From Duganella sp. BJB476 (GTDB lineage Bacteria > Pseudomonadota > Gammaproteobacteria > Burkholderiales > Burkholderiaceae_D): a DNA stretch of 64,000 nt. The stretch's first letter is position 1. Every line of letters begins with the position of its first letter. Where the stretch lies: contig NZ_QVIO01000005.1 in assembly GCF_003416895.1 (NCBI RefSeq), positions 248,001 to 312,000 of the forward strand, given 5' to 3'. The notes beneath the pieces were generated by a model. That model searched no databases and was not told the DNA's origin. It saw only the letters and a program-made list of their open reading frames with translations. Of the stretch, positions 17,489-24,858 are shown piece by piece. Both the position numbers and the translations under genes were made by a program.

Positions 17489-18517
17489 ATGGGCTTAGGC
17501 AGCTTTATCAAGAAGCAGTTTATAGACGTACTTCAGTGGAACGAGGAAGTCGACGGCGTACTGGCCTGGCGTTATCCGATGCAGGACCAGGAGATCCAGA
17601 ATGGCGGCGTGCTGGTGGTGCGTGAATCGCAGATGGCGGTGTTCGTCAACGAGGGCCAGATCGCCGACGTGTTCGGCCCCGGCACCCATAAGCTGAGCAC
17701 CCAAACCCTGCCGGTGCTGACCAACCTGAAAAACTGGGACAAGCTGTTCGATTCGCCGTTCAAGTCGGATGTCTATTATTTCAGCACCCGCGTGCAGACC
17801 GGCCGTAAATGGGGCACGCAGCAGCCGATCACCATCCGCGACAAGGACTTTGACATGGTGCGCGTGCGCGCCTTCGGCATGTATTCGTACCGCGTGGCCG
17901 ATCCGCGGCTGTTCTTCAAGGAGATCAGCGGCACCCGCGAGGCCTACACCCGCGACGAGGTGGAAGACCAGCTGCGCGGCATCCTGATGGCGACCATGGC
18001 CAGCTCGCTGGGCAGCGCGCAAGTGCCCTTCCTCGACATGGCGGCCAACCAGGCGCTGATGGCGCGGCAGGTCAAGGGCGACCTGGCCACGGCGTTCAGC
18101 CGCTACGGCATCGGCCTCGATGAATTCAACGTCGCCAGCGTCAGCCTGCCGGAAGAACTGCAGGCCGCGCTGGACGAACGCATCTCCGCCGGCATGAAGG
18201 GCGGCATGAGCGCCGACAAGATGGCCGGCTTCACCAAGTACCAGGTGGCCAGCGCGATTCCGCTGGCGGCGCAGAACGAGGGCGGCATGGCCGGCATCGG
18301 CGTCGGCCTGGGCGCGGGCGTGCAGCTGGGCCAGGTGATGGGCCAGGCGCTCGGCGCGACCCTGGCGCCGCAGGCGGCTCCCACAGCAGCAGCACCGGCC
18401 GAGGACTCGATCGAGGCGCGGCTGGAAAAACTTAAGGGTCTGCTCGACAAGGGCTTGATCACGGCTACCGACTACGACAGCACCAAGGCCGAGCTGCTGA
18501 AAAAACTGCTCGGTTAA
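17489..18517 (+). CDS. SPFH-domain protein with C-terminal SHOCT-like motif
   Basis: A 342-residue protein of the SPFH/band-7-like 'virion core protein' (YdjI-type) family. The SPFH-like region (about 25-235) includes VLVVRESQMAVFVNEGQ, FGPGTHKLST and FGMYSYRVADP. Next is a Gly/Ala-rich linker (GIGVGLGAGVQLGQVMGQ), then a SHOCT-type short helical tail (about 305-342, EARLEKLKGLLDKGLITATDY) often found at the end of oligomerising proteins. There is no transmembrane helix, so it probably assembles at the membrane through partners. It follows DUF350 by 15 bp. Confidence 0.82.
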   Translation: MGLGSFIKKQFIDVLQWNEEVDGVLAWRYPMQDQEIQNGGVLVVRESQMAVFVNEGQIADVFGPGTHKLSTQTLPVLTNLKNWDKLFDSPFKSDVYYFSTRVQTGRKWGTQQPITIRDKDFDMVRVRAFGMYSYRVADPRLFFKEISGTREAYTRDEVEDQLRGILMATMASSLGSAQVPFLDMAANQALMARQVKGDLATAFSRYGIGLDEFNVASVSLPEELQAALDERISAGMKGGMSADKMAGFTKYQVASAIPLAAQNEGGMAGIGVGLGAGVQLGQVMGQALGATLAPQAAPTAAAPAEDSIEARLEKLKGLLDKGLITATDYDSTKAELLKKLLG

Positions 18518-18526
18518 GCGCACTAC

Positions 18527-19993
18527 ATGCAAATCGTTTCCTGTCCCAGCTGCGGCGCGGAAGTCAAATTCCGCTCGGCTGCCTCGGTTATGGCTGTCTG
18601 CGAATATTGCAGCACCAGCGTGCTCAAAGACGCCGACTCGGTCAAGGACCTGGGCAAGATGTCGTCCGTGCTGGAGGACTATTCGCCGATCCAGATCGGC
18701 ACCACCGGCATACTGGGCAAGCGCCAGTTCACGGTGGTCGGCCGCATCCAGCTGCGCTATTCGGCCGGCATGTGGAACGAGTGGTACCTGCTGTTCGACG
18801 ACGGCGTCACCTCGTGGCTGGGCGATTCGTCCGGCATGTACACCGTCACCGCGCAGTACAAGGGCGAAGGCGAACTACCGGCCTTCGAGCAGCTGCAGCC
18901 CGGCCGTAGCTACCCGATCAACGGCGCGCCCTATATTGCCGCCGAAATTCGCACTGCGGATTGCATCGGCGGCCAGGGCGAGCTGCCGTTCAAGGTCGGC
19001 GAAGGTTACCAGGCCAAGGTGGCGGACTTCCGCCGCGGCGGCGAATTCATCACGCTCGATTATTCGGATTCGCCGCGGCCCGTGGTCTACACCGGCGTGG
19101 CCGTCACGCTGGAAAGCATGAAATGCCAGCTGCTGCGCGACGACGACACCATCCAGCGCGCGGCCGGCCGTTATCGCGGCAAGCTCGATGCGCTCGATTG
19201 CCCATCCTGCGGCAGCGCGATCAAATACATCCCCGGCGTGACGGCGACGCTGGTGTGCCCGGCCTGCCACGCGCAGATCGACGCCGCCAGTCCAAAGGCC
19301 GAAGTGCTGGCGGCCGGCGAACGCGTGGCCGCCGTGCCGATGACGATAGAACTGGGCGCGACCGCCAGGATCAACAACCAGGACTTCACCATCATCGGCA
19401 TGATGCGCCGCGCCGACGACGAAGGCACGCAGTGGAACGAGTACCTGATGTACGGCACCCGCGCCGGCTTCTCGTGGCTGGTGGAGACCGACGAAGGCTG
19501 GTCCGGTTCCAACGTGATGGCCGAGTGGCCGGCCTGGTACGCGCCCGGCGCGCCGACGGTGACTGTGGATAAGTCGCAGTTTTCCCGTCTGTACGATTAC
19601 GGTTCGGTGGTGACCTTCGCGGCCGGCGCCTTCAACTGGCGGGTGGCGGCGGGCGACCGCACGCGGGTGGAGGAATTCTCCGCCGGCCAGATCCGGCTGG
19701 CGTCCGAAACCACCGAGCAGGAGATGACGTGGTCGCGCTCCTCGCCGGTATCGGCCGACCAGCTCAAAGCCTGGTTCGGCGACCAGTTCAAGGGCCGCGT
19801 GGGCGCGCCGGCGGCGGCCAAGGGCGGCAAGCGCCGCTACCGCGACACGGCCAAATACATCATCTGGTTCATGCTGGCGATTAATGCGATTCCGTTGCTG
19901 ATGAATTTCTCCGGAACCTGGTTCCTCAGCCTGGTCGGCGCGGCGGCGATCTACCTGCCCGCCTGGTTTATGGATAACGAAGACAAATCATGA
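18527..19993 (+). CDS. Tandem DUF4178 protein with two zinc ribbons and a C-terminal membrane hairpin
   Basis: A 488-residue protein with an internal duplication. Each half opens with a zinc ribbon (CPSCG...CEYC at residues 6-28; CPSCG...CPAC at about 226-248), followed by a DUF4178 beta-rich domain in which QWNEYLMY and MWNEWYLL, and TRAGFSWLVE and DGVTSWLGD, correspond. The C terminus (about 430-485) has two hydrophobic helices, so the soluble domains are anchored facing the cytoplasm if the hairpin topology is right. DUF4178 has no assigned biochemistry. It starts 9 bp after the SPFH gene and overlaps the next gene by ATGA. Confidence 0.82.
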   Translation: MQIVSCPSCGAEVKFRSAASVMAVCEYCSTSVLKDADSVKDLGKMSSVLEDYSPIQIGTTGILGKRQFTVVGRIQLRYSAGMWNEWYLLFDDGVTSWLGDSSGMYTVTAQYKGEGELPAFEQLQPGRSYPINGAPYIAAEIRTADCIGGQGELPFKVGEGYQAKVADFRRGGEFITLDYSDSPRPVVYTGVAVTLESMKCQLLRDDDTIQRAAGRYRGKLDALDCPSCGSAIKYIPGVTATLVCPACHAQIDAASPKAEVLAAGERVAAVPMTIELGATARINNQDFTIIGMMRRADDEGTQWNEYLMYGTRAGFSWLVETDEGWSGSNVMAEWPAWYAPGAPTVTVDKSQFSRLYDYGSVVTFAAGAFNWRVAAGDRTRVEEFSAGQIRLASETTEQEMTWSRSSPVSADQLKAWFGDQFKGRVGAPAAAKGGKRRYRDTAKYIIWFMLAINAIPLLMNFSGTWFLSLVGAAAIYLPAWFMDNEDKS

Positions 19994-20172
19994 GCAAATT
20001 CTTCATCTACGCGATCATCGTTTCGGTGGTCACCTCGGGCAGCAGCTGGATGCGCGCCATGAGCGGCAGCAGCAACTACAGCAGCGGCTACCGGGGCAGC
20101 ACCTGGAGTTCGAACACCGGCGGTGGCGGCGGCAGTTACGGCGGCGGCTCCGGCGGCGGAGGCCACAAGTGA
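19990..20172 (+). CDS. Gly/Ser-rich membrane micro-protein
   Basis: A 60-residue protein: one N-terminal hydrophobic segment (SKFFIYAIIVSVVTSG), then a tail rich in Ser, Tyr and Gly with a final glycine tract and HK. It overlaps the DUF4178 gene by 4 bp at the start (ATGA) and the SAM decarboxylase by 4 bp at the end (GTGA), which argues that it is translated. The low-complexity tail has no recognised domain. It could be a flexible membrane tether within the complex; this is speculation. Confidence 0.65.
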   Translation: MSKFFIYAIIVSVVTSGSSWMRAMSGSSNYSSGYRGSTWSSNTGGGGGSYGGGSGGGGHK

Positions 20173-20567
20173 AACGCGAAGCACTCCCGGATCCGGCGCA
20201 GCCGGTGGTCCACCAGCCGGCCGGCACGCATCTGCTGGCGGACCTGAGCGGCATCGCTGCCGAAAAACTGGGCGATTGCGCCGCGCTGGACGCGCTGCTG
20301 CGCGCGGCCGCCGAGGCCGCGCACGCGCGCGTGCTGTTCAGTCATTTTCACGGATTTGGCGAGGGCCAGGGCGTGACCGGGGTGGTGCTGCTGGCCGAAT
20401 CGCACATCTCGATCCACACCTGGCCCGAATGCGGCTTTGCCGCCGCCGACATCTTCATGTGCGGCAGCGCGAGGCCTGAGTTAGCGCTCACCATCATTGA
20501 AACGGCCTTGCAGCCGACGTCCAGCCAGATCAACACGGTGCGACGCGCACCGCCCGCGATCAGTTGA
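20169..20567 (+). CDS. speD: S-adenosylmethionine decarboxylase proenzyme
   Basis: A 132-residue pyruvoyl enzyme of the short prokaryotic class. The self-cleavage motif is AESHISIHTWPE: cleavage is expected between Glu77 and Ser78, with Ser78 becoming the pyruvoyl group. His83 and Cys98 (in DIFMCG) lie 5 and 20 residues after that serine, the same spacing as Ser63/His68/Cys83 in the Thermotoga enzyme, so it should be active. It makes decarboxylated SAM, the aminopropyl donor for spermidine synthesis. The start is GTG at 20169, overlapping the previous stop, with GGAGG seven bases upstream. The last 8 bp overlap the convergent small lipoprotein gene. Confidence 0.9.
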   Translation: MKREALPDPAQPVVHQPAGTHLLADLSGIAAEKLGDCAALDALLRAAAEAAHARVLFSHFHGFGEGQGVTGVVLLAESHISIHTWPECGFAAADIFMCGSARPELALTIIETALQPTSSQINTVRRAPPAIS

Positions 20568-20739
20568 CCCGGGCGGCGCTCTGGCTCGGCGACATCAGCT
20601 TCAACGGCACTTCCTCCAGCGGCAGGCTGGCTGCCATGACGGGCGCGGCGACCTGGGGCGCCGGCACAACGACGATGTGCGGCGCCGGGGCGCAAGCCGC
20701 CATCGCCAACAGACACGACAAAGCGAGTATTCTCTTCAT
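20560..20739 (-). CDS. Small putative lipoprotein (59 residues)
   Basis: The minus strand encodes a 59-residue product starting MKRILALSCLLAMAAC, a typical lipoprotein signal with a lipobox-like MAAC, followed by a Pro/Val/Ala-rich segment. An AGGGGA ribosome site lies five bases before the ATG at 20739. It converges with and overlaps the end of speD by 8 bp. No family recognised. The signal peptide and ribosome site together make it a likely real gene; the product may be an outer-membrane-anchored peptide. Confidence 0.6.
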   Translation of the reverse strand: MKRILALSCLLAMAACAPAPHIVVVPAPQVAAPVMAASLPLEEVPLKLMSPSQSAARVN

Positions 20740-20825
20740 GTATTTCCCCTGATGGACATCGTCTCCATCAAATTATCACTCAGGAAATGGACGATGACAA
20801 TATGCAATTTTCAAAGGTGTGCACC

Positions 20826-21194
20826 ATGACGCTTTCCTGCCTAGGGCAGATCGCCCTGCCCATTTCCGATGCCGACCGCTCCGAGCGGTTTTACGGCGAC
20901 AGCCTGGGCCTGCCCAAGCTGTTCCGCTACGGTGAACTGGTGTTTTTCGATTGCGGCGGCGTGCGCCTGATGCTGGATGGATCGGGCAAGGCGCCGGTGC
21001 AAGCCGGCACCGGCGTGTGCCATTATTTCAAGGTCGAGCAGATCGAGGCGGTGGCCGCCGCGCTGCAAGCGAAGGGCGTGGTGTTCGAAGCGGCGCCGCA
21101 CCTGGTGGCGAAAATGCCCGACCACGAGCTGTGGATGGGCTTTTTCCGCGACCCGGACGGCCACCTGCTGGCCGTGATGGAAGAAAAGCGCTAA
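20826..21194 (+). CDS. VOC (glyoxalase/dioxygenase-fold) family protein
   Basis: A 122-residue vicinal-oxygen-chelate protein with the two beta-alpha-beta-beta-beta units of the fold: LGQIALPISDADRSERFYGDSLGL at the N terminus and WMGFFRDPDGHLLAVMEE at the C terminus. The Glu in the last strand is a usual metal ligand. Family members include glyoxalase I, ring-cleaving dioxygenases and resistance proteins, and the substrate here cannot be assigned. The ATG at 20826 is chosen because the fold begins there and AAGGTG precedes it; in-frame ATGs at 20787 and 20802 would add a non-conserved tail. Confidence 0.8.
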   Translation: MTLSCLGQIALPISDADRSERFYGDSLGLPKLFRYGELVFFDCGGVRLMLDGSGKAPVQAGTGVCHYFKVEQIEAVAAALQAKGVVFEAAPHLVAKMPDHELWMGFFRDPDGHLLAVMEEKR

Positions 21195-21817
21195 GCGGCC
21201 TGGGCGGCGGCCAGTTCGCCGTCCTTGGCATTGGCTGCGGCAAAAGCGGGCCGGCTCATGACGCGCGCCACATATTGCTCGATCACCGGCAGCTTGGGCA
21301 GCAGCTCGTAGGCGCCCATCCATCCCATCGATGAAGCCCACAACACGTCCAGCGCGCTGAACTGCTCACCCAGCAGGTACGGGCCCTTGGACAGCTGTTC
21401 GATCAGCGTGTTGAACATGGTGTCGAAGTCGCCGTAGTGGCAGGAGGTCTTGTCGGCCGGCGTGTTTTTCATCCACTTGTCGACGATGGCCGGCTCGAAG
21501 CAGCTGCCGTAGAAGGCCATCCAGCGCAGATACGGTCCACGTAGAGGATCGCCCAGCGGCGGCGCCAGTTTGGCGTCCGGGAACAGGTCGGCCAGGTACA
21601 GGTAGATCGCCACCTGCTCGGTGATGACGGCGTCGCCGTGGCGGATCGCCGGCACCTTGCCCATCGGGTTGATGGCCAGGTAAGCCGCTTCGCGGTTCTC
21701 GCCCTTCTTCATGTTCATCACATGCAGGTCGTAGGGCGCATGCAGCTCTTCCAGCAAGGTCATGACGCCGGTGGAGCGGGAATACGGGCAGTGGTACAAA
21801 GTCAGCAGTGGTGCCAT
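21191..21817 (-). CDS. Glutathione S-transferase
   Basis: A 208-residue GST. The thioredoxin-like N domain (about 1-80) has LTLYHCPYSRSTGVMTLLEEL, the cis-proline region GKVPAIRHGDAVITEQVAIYLYL with the glutathione-contacting Glu, and a helical C domain (about 90-200) with SALDVLWASSMGW. The catalytic Ser/Cys/Tyr is probably within the CPYSRS region. It likely conjugates glutathione to electrophiles in the cytosol. It is convergent with the VOC gene (stops interlocked) and divergent from an AraC-type regulator 80 bp away, which might control it. Confidence 0.85.
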   Translation of the reverse strand: MAPLLTLYHCPYSRSTGVMTLLEELHAPYDLHVMNMKKGENREAAYLAINPMGKVPAIRHGDAVITEQVAIYLYLADLFPDAKLAPPLGDPLRGPYLRWMAFYGSCFEPAIVDKWMKNTPADKTSCHYGDFDTMFNTLIEQLSKGPYLLGEQFSALDVLWASSMGWMGAYELLPKLPVIEQYVARVMSRPAFAAANAKDGELAAAQAA

Positions 21818-21897
21818 GTCAGTTCTCCTGTCGGTGGTGAAGAAACGTCACGATAACTCTTGCTATGATAAGGGTCTTGTAAAAACGCGAACACCTT

Positions 21898-22707
21898 ATG
21901 CAAACCGTGACGAGCCGGCCCAAGGGCGTGGTCAATCCCGCCGCAGCGGAAAAAATCTTCCGCCTGGAACGCTACCTGCCGACGCCGGACCTGGCGCCTT
22001 TCGTCGAGTATTTCTGGCTGGTGGCGTGGCAGTTGCCGGAGGGCGTAGTCCATGTGCAGCGCACCCTGCCCTCGCCCTGCATCCACCTGGTGTTCGACGC
22101 CGGCCGCACGGCGGTGTTCGGCGTGATGACTGGCGCTTTCGAATATACGCTGAAAAACAGCGGCCGCATCTTGGGCGTGCGCTTTTTGCCGGGCGCCTTC
22201 CGCAGCTTCCTGAAGCAACCGGTGCAGTCGGTGACGGACCGCGAATTGCCGCTGTCGGCGCTGTTCGATTGCGACGATGCGGAGGCCGAGCGCAGCGTGC
22301 TGACGGCGGCCGACGCCGCCGGCATGGTGGAAGCGGCCAGCGCCATCCTGCGCCGCGCCCTGCCCGTGCCCGATCCGCAGACCGCGCGCATCGCCGAGAT
22401 CCTGGATGCGATCGCGCACCATCCCGAGATCACGCAGGTGCAGCAGCTGGCGGATCACACCGGCATCAGCGTGCGCCGCCTGCAAATCCTGTTCAAGGAA
22501 TACGTGGGCGCCACGCCGAAATGGGTGATACGCCGCAACCGCCTGCTGGACGCGGCCGACCAACTGTCGCACGGCAGCGAAATCGACCTGGCCTCGCTGG
22601 CGCAGGCGCTGGGCTATTACGACCAGGCCCACTTCACCACCGATTTTGAAAAACTGGTCGGCAAGCCGCCGGCCGATTACCGCCGCAGTTGCAAGGAGCA
22701 GGCATGA
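21898..22707 (+). CDS. AraC-family transcriptional regulator
   Basis: A 269-residue regulator. The N-terminal sensor part (about 15-150) has the YFWLVAWQLPEG and PCIHLVFDAG features of the DUF6597-type domain. The C-terminal AraC DNA-binding domain (about 165-265) contains QQLADHTGISVRRLQILFKEYVG and LAQALGYYDQAHFTTDFEKLVG. It overlaps the PhzF gene by ATGA, so the two are co-expressed. The divergent GST gene is the other obvious target. The ligand is unknown. Confidence 0.85.
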   Translation: MQTVTSRPKGVVNPAAAEKIFRLERYLPTPDLAPFVEYFWLVAWQLPEGVVHVQRTLPSPCIHLVFDAGRTAVFGVMTGAFEYTLKNSGRILGVRFLPGAFRSFLKQPVQSVTDRELPLSALFDCDDAEAERSVLTAADAAGMVEAASAILRRALPVPDPQTARIAEILDAIAHHPEITQVQQLADHTGISVRRLQILFKEYVGATPKWVIRRNRLLDAADQLSHGSEIDLASLAQALGYYDQAHFTTDFEKLVGKPPADYRRSCKEQA

Positions 22708-23555
22708 GTCGTCGTTTCAAGCAGGTCGATGTCTTCACCACCGCGCCGTTCATGGGCAACCCGTTGGCGGTGATACTCGATGCGGAAGGACTCAGCGGCC
22801 AGCAGATGCAAGCCATCGCGCGCTGGACCAATTTGTCCGAGACCACCTTCGTGCTGCCGGCCACCGATCCGGCCGCCGATTACCGCATACGCATCTTCAC
22901 GACGTCGGAAGAATTTCCATTTGCCGGCCATCCGACGCTGGGCACGGCCCACGCGCTGCTGCAGGCGGGACTGCGGCCCAAGACGCCCGGCGTGCTGGTG
23001 CAGGAATGCGGCGTCGGCCTGGTGCTGGTGCGTATCGCCGATGATGGCGGCCTGGCGTTCCGTGCGCCGCCGGCCACGGTCGCCGCGCTGGATGCCGGCC
23101 TGATGCCGCTGCTGCGGACCGCGCTCGGCACCGCTGCGCCGACCGAAGGCCAGCCGCCGGTCGTGGTGAATATCGGCATACGCTGGCTGGTCGTGCGGCT
23201 CGATACGGCGGCCGATTGCATGGCTGCGTCGTTCAGCGCGGCGGCGATCGCCGAGCTGACGCAGCGCGCCGGCAGCGACGGCGTTGCGGTCTATGGCCCG
23301 CATCCGTCCGGCGCCCCGGCGGACTACGAGGTGCGCGCGATGTGCGTGGAAAACGGCGTGATGATCGAAGACCCGGTCACCGGCAGCGCCAACGCCAGCA
23401 TCGCCCGCTTGCTGATCGGTGGCCCGGACTACACCGTGCGCCAGGGCACAGCGCTGGGACGGAATGGTCGCGTGACCATCACCTATCTCGATGGCGAACC
23501 GTGGATAGGCGGACATGTCGTCACGGTCATCGATGGTGTGATGAAGAACCATTGA
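22704..23555 (+). CDS. PhzF-family isomerase/epimerase-like protein
   Basis: A 283-residue protein with the PhzF two-lobed diaminopimelate-epimerase-like fold. Signatures are FKQVDVFTTAPFMGNPLAVI at the start, TNLSETTFVLP with the probable catalytic Glu, FPFAGHPTLGTAHAL, and MIEDPVTGSANASIARLL near the C terminus. Founding member PhzF isomerises a phenazine precursor, but most homologues, including this one, have no assigned substrate. The ATG at 22704 has AAGGAG upstream and overlaps the regulator's TGA. Confidence 0.87.
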   Translation: MSRRFKQVDVFTTAPFMGNPLAVILDAEGLSGQQMQAIARWTNLSETTFVLPATDPAADYRIRIFTTSEEFPFAGHPTLGTAHALLQAGLRPKTPGVLVQECGVGLVLVRIADDGGLAFRAPPATVAALDAGLMPLLRTALGTAAPTEGQPPVVVNIGIRWLVVRLDTAADCMAASFSAAAIAELTQRAGSDGVAVYGPHPSGAPADYEVRAMCVENGVMIEDPVTGSANASIARLLIGGPDYTVRQGTALGRNGRVTITYLDGEPWIGGHVVTVIDGVMKNH

Positions 23556-23613
23556 CCACCCATCATCCAGATGAGACACTGTGCGCCTTACCCCAACCAC
23601 AGGAGACCATAAA

Positions 23614-23652
23614 ATGCGCCAAGTAGATACTGCCCTCCTGTCGGCTGCCTGA
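23614..23652 (+). CDS. Possible 12-residue leader peptide upstream of rsgA
   Basis: An AGGAG (23601-23605) lies eight bases before an ATG that opens a short frame reading MRQVDTALLSAA and stopping at TGA 23650-23652. It lies in the 228-bp gap before rsgA on the same strand. A ribosome site this good with no other gene attached suggests a translated leader that could regulate rsgA. The peptide itself is not recognised. Confidence 0.45.
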   Translation: MRQVDTALLSAA

Positions 23653-23783
23653 TTACGTCGGGACTCCCCCTGTAGTGTGTTGATCCGCGCGTTCTCGCGC
23701 AGCTGACTTCCCGTATTCGCCACCTATTCGCATATTCGCGAAGGGTACTGCTCGTCTTACCGGAATCAGGAAATACACACACC
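23653..23783 (+). promoter_or_regulatory. Structured leader region before rsgA
   Basis: Between the short frame and rsgA the DNA holds a GCGCG/CGCGC hairpin around 23687-23700 and three direct copies of TATTCGC (23714-23720, 23725-23731, 23733-23739). No known riboswitch was recognised. The region could respond to translation of the upstream peptide or bind a regulator. Confidence 0.35.
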
Positions 23784-24836
23784 ATGATCGACATCGATTT
23801 TGAATCGCTGCGCCTTATCGGCTTAACGCAAACCATCGCCAGCCAGCTCTACCAACTGCACGACGCACCGGCCAACGCCAGCCTGGTCCGCATCACCGAA
23901 ATCCAGCGCGACTGGCTCACCGTCCACGATGGCCAGGCCGAGTTCCGCGCGCGCGTGCTGCCGGCGCTGCACGACGAAGCGCTGGCCGTCGGCGACTGGG
24001 TGCTCAGCACGACGCTGGCGCATGACGAACGCTGGCTCAGCACGCTGCTGCCACCCACCACCCACATCGCCCGGCGCGGCAACGACGGCCGGCATCACAG
24101 CCTGGTCAGCAATGTCGACACGGCGCTGCTGGTGATGGGCCTGGATCACGACTTCAATCCGCGCCGGCTGGAGCGCTACCTCGCCATCGTGAAGACGGCA
24201 GGCGTGGAGCCGGTGGTGGTGATGAGCAAGGCCGACATCGGCGACGATGTGGAACAGCGCATGGAGCTGCTGCGGCAACGCCTGCCCGCCAGCATTCCGC
24301 TGCTGGCCGTGAACACGCTCAGCGACTACGCTGCGCAGCAACTGGCGCCGTGGCTGGGAGTAGGACAGACGCTGGTGTTGCTGGGCTCCTCAGGCGCAGG
24401 CAAGTCCACGCTGACCAATACGCTGACGCAGGCCGGCCAGCAAACCGGCGGCGTGCGCAAGGGTGATGGGCGCGGCCGGCACACGACCACGTCCCGTTCG
24501 CTGCACCTGTGCGCCGGCGGCGCCTGCATCATCGACACGCCCGGCCTGCGCAGCTGGCAGCCCGATGCCGACGAGGCCAGCCTGACGGCCGCCTTCGAAG
24601 ACATCGACGCGCTGGCGGCGCAATGCCAGTTCCGCGACTGCCGCCATGCCGGCGAACCCGGTTGCGCGGTGCGTGGTGCGGTAGATGAGGATCGTCTGCT
24701 GAACTACCACAAGCTATTGCGCGAGGCGCGCCGCAGCCAGCAAACCCCGCTGGACCGCATCGCCGAAGTCGCCAAGTGGAAAGTGATGCAACGCGCCGCC
24801 GTAGCCCGCTCGAAAGACAAGCTCGGCAAGCGTTAG
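23784..24836 (+). CDS. rsgA: Ribosome small-subunit-dependent GTPase A (RsgA/YjeQ family)
   Basis: A 350-residue circularly permuted GTPase. Order of features: an OB-like N domain (about 35-105), G4 MSKADIG, G1 GSSGAGKSTLTN, the G2 region GDGRGRHTTTSR, G3 IDTPGLR, then a zinc-binding end CQFRDCRHAGEPGC with the Cys-His pattern. RsgA matures the 30S decoding centre by releasing RbfA. The protein is longer at its N terminus than many RsgA proteins and may be a paralogue rather than the housekeeping copy. It is preceded by an unusual leader and followed by a convergent MFS gene. Confidence 0.85.
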   Translation: MIDIDFESLRLIGLTQTIASQLYQLHDAPANASLVRITEIQRDWLTVHDGQAEFRARVLPALHDEALAVGDWVLSTTLAHDERWLSTLLPPTTHIARRGNDGRHHSLVSNVDTALLVMGLDHDFNPRRLERYLAIVKTAGVEPVVVMSKADIGDDVEQRMELLRQRLPASIPLLAVNTLSDYAAQQLAPWLGVGQTLVLLGSSGAGKSTLTNTLTQAGQQTGGVRKGDGRGRHTTTSRSLHLCAGGACIIDTPGLRSWQPDADEASLTAAFEDIDALAAQCQFRDCRHAGEPGCAVRGAVDEDRLLNYHKLLREARRSQQTPLDRIAEVAKWKVMQRAAVARSKDKLGKR

Positions 24837-24858
24837 CCGAGCCAGGATGCGCCGTCGG

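Noticed and set aside
20564..20752. 62-codon plus-strand frame after speD
   Set aside because: No ribosome site or conserved features; the opposite strand holds a better small gene with a ribosome site and lipoprotein signal.
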